DNA of 13,123 nt from an uncultured Clostridia bacterium (GTDB lineage Bacteria > Bacillota > Clostridia > Oscillospirales > Ruminococcaceae): positions 1 through 13,123 of the forward strand of contig CANRLY010000036.1 of the NCBI GenBank assembly GCA_947631585.1, written 5' to 3'. This document shows positions 1 through 7,501 of this stretch, piece after piece. The notes beneath the pieces were generated by a model, which searched no databases, was not told where the DNA came from, and worked only from the letters and a program-made list of their open reading frames with translations. Position 1 is the stretch's first letter. Each line of letters begins with the position of its first letter. The translations under genes and the position numbers were made by a program.

Positions 1-3000
1 TTTTCCTGGTCTACTTTTATTGCTTTTCTCAGTTTGAACGAATAGATATAGCAGCAGATTATCTTCTTATCCAGTATCAGGTCAAGGGCGTTTTTATACA
101 GCAGGAGCTGCACGCTGTGGCGTCTGAGCAGTTCTTCTGCGCAGGTAACGTTATCGGTCTTATAGTCCACCAGAACGCAGCCGTCGTCGGTCTCCACGAT
201 AAGGTCGGCGATACCTTGGAGCATTACGTCCTTGCCGGAAAGTCCCTCCAGCAGTTCGTCGGCGTTTTTCATATCTGAAAGTTTCACCATGAACTTCTTT
301 TCACGCATTATGCGCCCGGACTTTTCCATCATCTGGTATATCTCGCTTTCAAAGAAGCCTTTTACCGTTTCTATATCAACGTTTTTCGCCTGTTCCGCAG
401 TGATGAGGTTAAGCGACTGAAGTCTTGCCAGTTCCTGCTCCACGCTTTGCTTTGCCTTTGTCAGGTCTGCCAGTTCCATAAACAGGTGGGTATCAGTTCC
501 TTTCTGAGCGGCGGTGACACGCCTGGTTTTTTCCTTAAACTGCGGCATAGGCGGAAAATACGAGATCTCCTGCCCGGGCTGGTCCTCCTCCAGTTCCCGG
601 ACATATTCAGTCACCGACAGTTTAGAAATAATATGCTGTAGGTTATCCTGTTCAGCGGAAGTGATATTTTCAGCAATCTCGCCGAAAAGTTTTATATCCA
701 CCGGCTTAGGCGGCAAGGGCGCAACGCTCTTTGAGGAAACCGCCGCTTCCGCTCTGCCCACTGAATAGCTGATATCCGGCAGCGCCTTGGAGCGCAGTTC
801 AACATCAGGTCTTTCCCTTCCCAGATACAAAGCAAGGCTTTCCGACTCCGGGTGGAACATGAGCATATACCCCAGTATCTCAGAGTATGATAACATATTC
901 TCAGCGTCCTCCCAGGAGGTCTTTCCTCTGGCTTCCGCAGCGTCCAGCGCTTTGTTCAGACGGCTCTTGCCCTTGCTCTTGAAATACAGCGGTATCAGCA
1001 GTCTTTCCTTAGCTCTGGTCAGGGCGACGTAAAGTATACGCAGTTCCTCGCTGAGAAGTTCGTCCAGTTCGGTCTGTTCCACATATTTGTAAAACAAAGT
1101 ATGCCTGTTGTACTTGGGGATAACATCTCTTAGAGCCATTCCCACGCCGGCGTGTTCATTCAGGATAAGTTTCTTTTTGCTGTCGGGCAGTCTGTATTCA
1201 TGGGCAAGGTCGCCCGGTATCACTATGGGGAATTGCAGACCCTTTGATTTATGTATCGTCATTATGCGGACGGTATCTTTTCCTGCCGTTGTGGTAAGCG
1301 CCTCGTCAAAATCGTTTCCCGACTCGGACACCCTGTCCAGGTATCTGAGGAAGTCCCCAAGTCCTCCTCCGGAATTTTTCTCGTAGTCGGAAGCGTACTT
1401 CACCAGCAGCCGCAGGTTGGAGCGTTTCTGCTGGCTGTTCTCATAAGACGCCGCAAAAGACATGAAGTCGGTGGAGTCGTACAGTTTCCTGATAAGCTTC
1501 TCCAGTGACATTCCCGCCGCAAAGAATCGCAGTTCTGCGATAGTGCTTATAGCTGCGGCGCATTTTTCCGCAAGCTTCTCATCGCCGATATCCACCGGCT
1601 CAAAGCCGTATTCCTCCGCCTTGTCGTCTCTTGACACCGCAAGGAACAGCTGGTATAATTTCTTTTTTCTGTCGATAAGACGTATCCTTGCCATCTCATC
1701 GGGAGAAAACCCGAACAAAGGCGACAGGCACACCGCCGCAAACGGGATATCCTGCATAGGGTTGTCTATGACTCTCAGCATACTCAGAGCAAGGCTAACC
1801 TCTCTTGCGCCCAGGTAACCTTTTACCGAATCGGTAGCCGCTTTCACATTCACCGCCTCGAACGCCTTTATATACTGAGCCGCCAGATTGCCTGTCCTCA
1901 GCAGCACGCAGAAGTCCCCCGGCACGCAGCGCCGCAGTTTTTCGTCCTCATAGACCGGCACGCCGTCGTTGAGCATCTTTTTTACCTTCCGAGCCACCAC
2001 GGAACATTCGGCTGCGACAGTTTCTTTTTGCTGTTCGTCCGTCTCATCGTCGCCGCCCTCGTCCTCTTCTTCGCTTTCATTTTCTATAAGGATTATCTCC
2101 GTTTTCGGGTCGGCTCCGGCAAATTTTGCCCCTTTGACAAGAGCTTCATCGGAATTATACTCCACTTCGCCTATCTCTTTTGTCATCATATCGTAGAAAA
2201 TATAATTGACCAGATCTATTATATTCTGTCTGCTGCGGAAGTTGCTCCTGAGCAGCACCGGCTGGGCGATGTCTTTGTTCTTTTCTTCCGAAGCCAGGCG
2301 TTTTGCCTTTTCAAACACCGCCGGATTAGACTGTCTGAACCGGTAGATAGACTGCTTTACGTCCCCCACCACAAAGACGTTTTTGCCAAGGATATCCAGG
2401 TCGTCGGTGTCGGAGATACATTTAAATATTACCTCCTGAAGATTGTTCACGTCCTGAAATTCGTCTATCAGAATGATCTTATAGCGTTTTTCGTCCACTA
2501 TCTTCTGAGCAAGGGGAGTCCTCTCGAAGCCGTTTTCAGTTTCCTTTGCAAGCAGGCTGATAGTCATTCTGGTAATATCTGAAAAATACAGCTTGTTCCT
2601 TTCGGTCTTATAGCCTGCAAGTATCTCTTCCGCCGCAAGCACAAATTCCCACAATATCTCAAACACCTCAGTTACCGCCTGTTTTTCGGCAGTGGCTTGT
2701 TCCGGCGATATAGCTTTCATGGAACTGAGCTGTTTAAAGCAGCTTTTTACACTTTCTTTGGCGGAATTGATCGCATCGAAGCGCAAATTTTCATCGTAAG
2801 TGGCTTTATTGCGGTTTTTTCTGGACGGGAACTTCACCCCGGTAAGTGAGCCGAACAGTTCTGAAGCCATATTTTCTGACAGCTTGAACGGGTCGTCTGT
2901 GACCATTTCAGCCGCCTGCCGGTAGGAGTCGCACGCATTGGAATATTTTTCCCGCAAGCCCATCTCACCTGCGATAACTTCTATCTGGTCAATGCCGTCG

Positions 3001-3656
3001 ATAACGGCTTTTTTCAGTTCCATAGCTTTTTTTGCCATGCTTTGGTTCATTTTGTCCGGGATACTGTCCATTTCCAGCAGCATATGTCTTTTCCACTGCT
3101 CAGGAAACGGCAGCGACCCTTTGAACCGCAGCAGTTCCATGCCGTAACGCAGCACCTCGCTGTCGTCCTCCTCAGCGAAGTTATCGGTAAGTATCTTCAT
3201 TTTATCCGGATATTTCTCATAATAAAGCTCCGCCGCTTCCTCAAAGGCTCTGGCAGTGAGTATCTTGTTTTCCTCCTGGTCTATGACCGTGAAGTTCCCG
3301 GACACCTCGAACTCGTTGATATTGCTCCTTACCAGGTCCATGCAGAACGAATCTATCGTGCATACAGACGCAAGAGGAAGAAGTTCCTGCTGCTTTGCGA
3401 CCCATTCATTTTCAGGTTCGGCAAGAAGCTTTTTTGACATTGCTTCTGAGATCTTTTCTTTCATCTGGTTTGCGGCGTCATTGGTAAAAGTTGCCGCCAA
3501 CATTCTGTCAGCTTCCACCCCAAGCGACGGGTCTGAAAGTATCTTTATGATACGTTCTACCAGCACTGCAGTTTTTCCGCTTCCGGCAGCCGCAGACACC
3601 ACCGTGCATTTTCCGTAAGAATCTATCGCTTTTCTCTGTTCACCTGTCCAGTCCAC
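1..3656 (-). CDS. addA: AddA, ATP-dependent helicase/nuclease subunit A (3' end cut by window)
   Basis: Motor and 3'-strand nuclease subunit of the AddAB complex, which unwinds and resects double-strand DNA ends for RecA-dependent repair. The frame is open for 1218 codons. Seen: Walker A AAAGSGKT (residues 22-29), Walker B LIDEFQD (D398, E399), VGDVKQSIYRFR near 430, TIHKSKGLQFP and LLYVALTRAKERL in the second helicase half, then a RecB-family nuclease domain with GTDTH, D1151 (GIADL) and VDYKTD (D1164, K1166), followed by QLLLY. These are the full UvrD-like helicase and nuclease signatures. The GTG start at 3656 is chosen because GGAG lies 9 nt upstream, inside the end of addB, and the protein then begins DWTGEQRKAI as the family does. 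The last visible residues (YIYSFKLRKAIKV) resemble the usual AddA C-terminus, so probably only a few codons are missing. A very acidic stretch near residues 524-542 interrupts the helicase region and is probably a surface loop. Six bases separate it from addB, so the two are co-translated. Confidence 0.96.
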   Translation of the reverse strand, partial: MDWTGEQRKAIDSYGKCTVVSAAAGSGKTAVLVERIIKILSDPSLGVEADRMLAATFTNDAANQMKEKISEAMSKKLLAEPENEWVAKQQELLPLASVCTIDSFCMDLVRSNINEFEVSGNFTVIDQEENKILTARAFEEAAELYYEKYPDKMKILTDNFAEEDDSEVLRYGMELLRFKGSLPFPEQWKRHMLLEMDSIPDKMNQSMAKKAMELKKAVIDGIDQIEVIAGEMGLREKYSNACDSYRQAAEMVTDDPFKLSENMASELFGSLTGVKFPSRKNRNKATYDENLRFDAINSAKESVKSCFKQLSSMKAISPEQATAEKQAVTEVFEILWEFVLAAEEILAGYKTERNKLYFSDITRMTISLLAKETENGFERTPLAQKIVDEKRYKIILIDEFQDVNNLQEVIFKCISDTDDLDILGKNVFVVGDVKQSIYRFRQSNPAVFEKAKRLASEEKNKDIAQPVLLRSNFRSRQNIIDLVNYIFYDMMTKEIGEVEYNSDEALVKGAKFAGADPKTEIILIENESEEEDEGGDDETDEQQKETVAAECSVVARKVKKMLNDGVPVYEDEKLRRCVPGDFCVLLRTGNLAAQYIKAFEAVNVKAATDSVKGYLGAREVSLALSMLRVIDNPMQDIPFAAVCLSPLFGFSPDEMARIRLIDRKKKLYQLFLAVSRDDKAEEYGFEPVDIGDEKLAEKCAAAISTIAELRFFAAGMSLEKLIRKLYDSTDFMSFAASYENSQQKRSNLRLLVKYASDYEKNSGGGLGDFLRYLDRVSESGNDFDEALTTTAGKDTVRIMTIHKSKGLQFPIVIPGDLAHEYRLPDSKKKLILNEHAGVGMALRDVIPKYNRHTLFYKYVEQTELDELLSEELRILYVALTRAKERLLIPLYFKSKGKSRLNKALDAAEARGKTSWEDAENMLSYSEILGYMLMFHPESESLALYLGRERPDVELRSKALPDISYSVGRAEAAVSSKSVAPLPPKPVDIKLFGEIAENITSAEQDNLQHIISKLSVTEYVRELEEDQPGQEISYFPPMPQFKEKTRRVTAAQKGTDTHLFMELADLTKAKQSVEQELARLQSLNLITAEQAKNVDIETVKGFFESEIYQMMEKSGRIMREKKFMVKLSDMKNADELLEGLSGKDVMLQGIADLIVETDDGCVLVDYKTDNVTCAEELLRRHSVQLLLYKNALDLILDKKIICCYIYSFKLRKAIKVDQE

Positions 3657-3662
3657 AATTAC

Positions 3663-6600
3663 TCACTCCTTTTTTCCGGCTTTTGCGCTTACAAGACCCT
3701 CCAGCAGTTCCCGGAATCTCTTGTCGTCGTCTTTGGTAATAAATTTTTTGGGGAGCATCTGCTTTGCGCCGCAGATAGTCCAGAAGTCGCAGTAAGCGCA
3801 GGGCTTTTTGATCTTTTTCTCGGTGGCGTCCGCCAATGGGTCGGCAGGTATTTTTCCTTTCTGGAGGTCATTTCCCACCTTTTCCAGCATTGAAACGGCG
3901 TGAGTTTCAATAGCCTGCATTATTTCTTTTTCCACCACCGCTCCCCTTCTGGCAGGAATAAACAATTCGCTGTTATCCTTGTTGAGTGCGTCAAGTATCT
4001 TTTTATCATCGCAGACTATTCCATAGCGTTCCAGCTTTTTATCGGCATACCGCTGACTTACCACTGCGCTTACGCTGACATCTTCCAGGGCGGTCGTCTG
4101 AGCCGCTGCCGCCGATGAGGAAGTAATATACACCGCCGGAGTATAGATCACTCCTGCCGCCTCGGAGCTTTCCGGGGAGATCCTGTTCTCCCTTTCCAGC
4201 AGAGCCGCCAGATAGATCATCATTTGCAGGTTAGCCCCGTGCAGTATCTTCTTCATGAAGTTTTTCAGGTTGCTCACTTTGCCGGTCTTATAGTCCACTA
4301 TCTTATAGAATTTTTTGCCGGTCTCGTCTGTAAAGACGTCCACTCTGTCTATCTTGCCCTTGATGATTATTGTCATGTCATGATTTTTCAGAGAAAGGAA
4401 CGGTTTGCCGTTTTCCTCGCTGAGGGAAAGTTCAAAATCGCACGGCTTGAACTCCGACTGAGAAAGCTCAGTTCTGATATTTTTCACCACAAACACGGCG
4501 TTTTCCGATATCCGCTCTAACGCCGCAAAGAACCTTGCCGTCTTGCCGAAATCGCCGCCCATCTGATCTTCCAGATACTCTTTTGCGTACCTGTCCACAC
4601 GGCGGCGTATCTCCTCGTCGCTCATAGTCTCAAAAGCCGGGTCGTAATACTTCCTGCCGTCTTTTTCTATCGCCATGATATTTTCAAGTATGTAATGTAT
4701 GATATTTCCACGGTTTGCGCCGTTAATGCTGTTTCTGGCAGGAGTTGTCAGGGCAAGCCCATAATTGCAGAAATATCTGAACGGGCAGCTGTTATATTTT
4801 TCCACCGAAGAAGCCGACACCTTGATGGTCCTGGTATCTCCGCTTTGCTCAAAGAACAGTTTTCCTGCAATATCTTCAGACAAGGAAAACTCCTTTTTCT
4901 GTGAGTTGTCAAGAAGCCTTCTGACCTTTTCCTTATATTCCGGAACTGACTCCAGCGCCTTTTTCAGCGTAACAGACTCCACGGTATTGTCGTTCATTCT
5001 TTCGGCAAACCCTGTGAACGCAGAGTTCGGGGTACAGCAATAAAATCCTGCTCCCAGAGAAGAAGCGTCCACCGTCACTGAGCTTCCGAACATATTCACC
5101 AGCTGTCTTATCAGCGTGGACGGTTCCAGTCCTCCGCCCTTGAAATCGGCTTTCGGGCAGCAGACGTACAGTTTATCAGAGCCTTGGGTCACCGCCAGAT
5201 ACGCAGTCAGTCTTTCACGGTAAATACTGCTTATTGCGGTATCGTTGAACGGCACGCCGTTTTCAGAAAGAAGTTTTTTCTCCTTTTCGGAAAAAAGCCC
5301 TCCCTGCCTGGGGGAAGCCGGCAGCTTATCGGCGTTTGCTCCCAGCACGAACACCGCCTTTACCGCAGACAGCCTTGAATGTTCCGCACTGGCGACAGTT
5401 ACCGTATTCAGCCGCTGGGGCGGTTCGGAAACGGTCATTCCCGACAGCAGCAGGCTGAACAGGTCTGAAAACTCCCTGAAAGACAGCTTCAGTTCCCCGA
5501 TGACCTCGTACACCGATCTCAGTCCGGCAAGGAATTTTCTCCACATCTGCCCAAATTCCCTTGCAAGCTCCAGGCGGTCGGACTGTTCGGATATGTAATT
5601 CTTTATGTCGTTTCCGCTGAGTTTCGATCTGGCGGCAACAGAGTTCACGCAGGAGGTAAGCTCATAGCTTTCAAACACCGATACCAGGTCTTTCACCAGT
5701 TCGGCGGCTGTCTCATGCTCCTTGCTGCGGAAGTCTGTCACCGGCGCAACTATCCGCTCCCGTATCTTATTTACAGTGGTCAGGTTATTGTTCCGTGGGT
5801 TGCAGGCGGTAAAAGGCGAAGCCCACATATCCCCCTCAACGTTCCAGCAGTAGCAGTATTCCTCGATGGCGGAGACCTCGAAGTCCTTAAACGGCGAAAT
5901 AGGCGACTTTATCATTCTGAGTATCTTTTCCGTGCGGAAGCTCCTGCCTTTCAGGCAGTCAAGCACAGCCGACAGGTATATAGCCAGCGCCGACCCCGAA
6001 ACGCTTTTTCCCATATCTATGAACGCCGGTATCTCGTATCTTTCAAATGCGCTTTCCAGCACGGGAGCGTAATCCTCCAGCTGTCTTGTTATAACTGCGA
6101 TATCGCTGTACTTTACCTTTTCCTCACGGACTATCCTCTTTATCTCGGCGGCGCAGTATTCCACCTCGTCGTAGCAGTCCTGGGCAAAGACAGCCTTTAC
6201 CCCCTCGCTGTTCGGGGAGGGGTGGTTCTCTATACAGAAGATATTAGCGTTCACATGGGTAAGAGCGGATTTATTATAGTAGTATTGGGCGGAACTTTCC
6301 GTATTCACAGGTATTCCTGCCGCCGCAGCCATTCTTTCAAGTTCTGACCTTGTCCGGCAGACCGCCGCAAAAGGCGACAGGTTAGACCGTGAGTTGTTCT
6401 CGTCGGAAATAGTCAGAGCCACCGCAAGTTCTCCGCACTGATGGAGCATAACCTCAATGAGCCTGAACTCGTCCGCAGAAAAGGTGTCGTACCTGTCGAT
6501 ATAGATATGACAGCCGTTGAAAAGCCCGTGTTTCTGCGCCATATCGGCAGTTTCGCTCACTTCGGACAGCCCATCGCACAGACCTCTTTCCGCCAGCAGC

Positions 6601-7094
6601 AAATTATAATTATCAAATATCACCGCCATGTCGTGCAGCTTTTCGGCGACCGTTCCTCCCAGCTCCTGAGAAGCCTTTTCCAGCGTTGCAGGATCGACTT
6701 CATTTCTTCGGAACTCTGCGACAGTTTCCAGCATCTCCGCTGCAAATGACGGTTTATCGGCGTTTTTCAGGTAGTACCTGAGATTGTCCTCCCGTTTGGC
6801 TTTTTTTATCGCAAGAAACATAAGTATAGTCTTGGTATTGTCGTCGGCAGCCGTTCCCTTGTCAGAACCCTGCTGCTTTCTGATCTCAGCAGCAAGCCGG
6901 TTCATACCGATAACAGTTATCCGGTTGAAAGTCTTTGCCCCGAAAATATCATAAAGCAGTTTATCATACTCAAAAGAAAACTGGTCGGGTATAAGGACGA
7001 TAACTTTTTTCCCTTGTTTCACCGACTCAGTTATCCTGTTTCTGAGAAGCTCGTCCTTATGGGACATAGCTCCTCCGGTAATGATGGTCAGCAT
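3663..7094 (-). CDS. addB: AddB, ATP-dependent helicase/nuclease subunit B
   Basis: Second subunit of AddAB, 1143 aa, close to the usual length of about 1150. In the known complex it cuts the 5' strand and recognises Chi, with no translocation motor of its own. Seen: the PDQFSFEYD segment near residue 38 typical of AddB N-termini, a C-terminal RecB-like nuclease (GKIDRVD with D916, then VDYKTG with D934 and K936), and four cysteines placed as in the AddB iron-sulphur cluster: C770 (NSCPFRYF), then C1099-x2-C1102-x5-C1108. Odd: the N-terminal nucleotide-binding loop, normally like GRSGSGKT, reads GGAMSHKD (residues 7-14). The lysine stays, but the preceding Gly is His and the following Ser/Thr is Asp. 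The ATG at 7094 has GGAGGT 6 nt upstream, and a promoter with an extended -10 lies just beyond, so this is the first gene of an addB-addA transcript. Confidence 0.97.
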   Translation of the reverse strand: MLTIITGGAMSHKDELLRNRITESVKQGKKVIVLIPDQFSFEYDKLLYDIFGAKTFNRITVIGMNRLAAEIRKQQGSDKGTAADDNTKTILMFLAIKKAKREDNLRYYLKNADKPSFAAEMLETVAEFRRNEVDPATLEKASQELGGTVAEKLHDMAVIFDNYNLLLAERGLCDGLSEVSETADMAQKHGLFNGCHIYIDRYDTFSADEFRLIEVMLHQCGELAVALTISDENNSRSNLSPFAAVCRTRSELERMAAAAGIPVNTESSAQYYYNKSALTHVNANIFCIENHPSPNSEGVKAVFAQDCYDEVEYCAAEIKRIVREEKVKYSDIAVITRQLEDYAPVLESAFERYEIPAFIDMGKSVSGSALAIYLSAVLDCLKGRSFRTEKILRMIKSPISPFKDFEVSAIEEYCYCWNVEGDMWASPFTACNPRNNNLTTVNKIRERIVAPVTDFRSKEHETAAELVKDLVSVFESYELTSCVNSVAARSKLSGNDIKNYISEQSDRLELAREFGQMWRKFLAGLRSVYEVIGELKLSFREFSDLFSLLLSGMTVSEPPQRLNTVTVASAEHSRLSAVKAVFVLGANADKLPASPRQGGLFSEKEKKLLSENGVPFNDTAISSIYRERLTAYLAVTQGSDKLYVCCPKADFKGGGLEPSTLIRQLVNMFGSSVTVDASSLGAGFYCCTPNSAFTGFAERMNDNTVESVTLKKALESVPEYKEKVRRLLDNSQKKEFSLSEDIAGKLFFEQSGDTRTIKVSASSVEKYNSCPFRYFCNYGLALTTPARNSINGANRGNIIHYILENIMAIEKDGRKYYDPAFETMSDEEIRRRVDRYAKEYLEDQMGGDFGKTARFFAALERISENAVFVVKNIRTELSQSEFKPCDFELSLSEENGKPFLSLKNHDMTIIIKGKIDRVDVFTDETGKKFYKIVDYKTGKVSNLKNFMKKILHGANLQMMIYLAALLERENRISPESSEAAGVIYTPAVYITSSSAAAAQTTALEDVSVSAVVSQRYADKKLERYGIVCDDKKILDALNKDNSELFIPARRGAVVEKEIMQAIETHAVSMLEKVGNDLQKGKIPADPLADATEKKIKKPCAYCDFWTICGAKQMLPKKFITKDDDKRFRELLEGLVSAKAGKKE

Positions 7095-7126
7095 ATCAAA
7101 ACCTCCGTTTGCTCACAGTTATTTAC

Positions 7127-7155
7127 ATTGTACCACAAACGAAGATCAATTGCAA
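7127..7155 (-). promoter_or_regulatory. Sigma-A-type promoter for addBA
   Basis: On the minus strand, -35 TTGCAA (7150-7155), a 17-bp spacer and -10 TACAAT (7127-7132) preceded by TGG, which makes an extended -10. Transcription would begin near 7120, giving a leader of about 25 nt that carries GGAGGT (7101-7106) before the addB ATG. The short leader leaves no room for a riboswitch. Matches are 4 of 6 at -35 and 5 of 6 at -10 with ideal spacing. The response regulator promoter at 12803-12831 has the same design. Confidence 0.8.
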
Positions 7156-7171
7156 CAGCAAGAGCCGCCGT

Positions 7172-7417
7172 TCAGAAAAGCTCCGCCAGCTTTTCCAACC
7201 ATTCAACTATCTTGAATTTCACCTGCGGTCTCTCTTTCTGCTCTACCACAACGACCCTGCCGCAGTCTGTCTCCGGCTGCTCGTACTCCACCGACGGAGA
7301 AGTCGAGAACATAGGGAAAAAGGAAAGTTCCCCGAACCTTACGCCGTTGTCTTTGAACCCTGTAAGGATAGTCACGGTAAGCATTGCCGTAACTGCCGCA
7401 GCTGTAATTTTTTTCAT
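7172..7417 (-). CDS. Small exported protein of unknown function
   Basis: An 81-aa protein I do not recognise. The N-terminus looks like a Sec signal: MKKIT, then a hydrophobic run AAAVTAMLTVTILTG, ending near residue 20. The rest is a short polar region with many charged residues and a C-terminus rich in amphipathic positions (VEWLEKLAELF). The end of the hydrophobic run, LTGF, is one base from a lipobox LTGC (codon TTC instead of TGC), so it may derive from a lipoprotein. The ATG at 7417 has GGAGGTT at 7423-7429 with good spacing. That Shine-Dalgarno is buried in a 10-bp stem, so translation may be controlled. It lies 84 nt after metH and ends 17 nt before the -35 of the addB promoter. I see no convincing promoter of its own, so it may depend on read-through from metH. 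Coding status rests on the start signals and signal peptide, not on homology. Confidence 0.6.
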   Translation of the reverse strand: MKKITAAAVTAMLTVTILTGFKDNGVRFGELSFFPMFSTSPSVEYEQPETDCGRVVVVEQKERPQVKFKIVEWLEKLAELF

Positions 7418-7422
7418 AAAGC

Positions 7423-7471
7423 AACCTCCAATATTTTCCTGTACTTACACAGGTAGCATTGGAGGTTTTTT
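7423..7471. terminator. Terminator-like hairpin that also holds the Shine-Dalgarno of the small ORF
   Basis: AACCTCCAAT (7423-7432) pairs perfectly over 10 bp with ATTGGAGGTT (7458-7467). Within the loop CCTGT (7438-7442) pairs with ACAGG (7449-7453). Read on the plus strand it is followed by a run of six T and looks like a good intrinsic terminator, yet no plus-strand gene precedes it. Read on the minus strand, the direction of metH, the tract after the stem is TTGCTTTAT, a poor U-tract, and the 3' arm is the GGAGGTT ribosome binding site of the 81-aa ORF. It may weakly end the metH transcript, limit translation of the small ORF, or stop antisense transcription. The structure is certain from sequence, its role is not. 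Confidence 0.6.
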
Positions 7472-7501
7472 ATAAAAATATTCAATTTTCAGCGTATTTG
7501 T

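Noticed and set aside
2028..2582. Plus-strand open frame (184 codons) opposite addA
   Set aside because: Lies over the AddA Walker B and acidic segments, which are clearly coding on the minus strand.
3657..3662. Separate promoter or terminator between addB and addA
   Set aside because: Only six bases separate the genes, and the addA Shine-Dalgarno lies in the addB end, so they are one transcript.
5715..6347. Plus-strand open frame (210 codons) opposite addB
   Set aside because: Shadow of the addB frame; low-complexity translation with no family signature and no promoter.
7418..7501. Cobalamin or SAM riboswitch near metH
   Set aside because: The gap lies downstream of metH, is 84 nt long and shows only one simple hairpin. 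The operon leader at 12710-12796 is too short and A/T rich and has no conserved riboswitch core.
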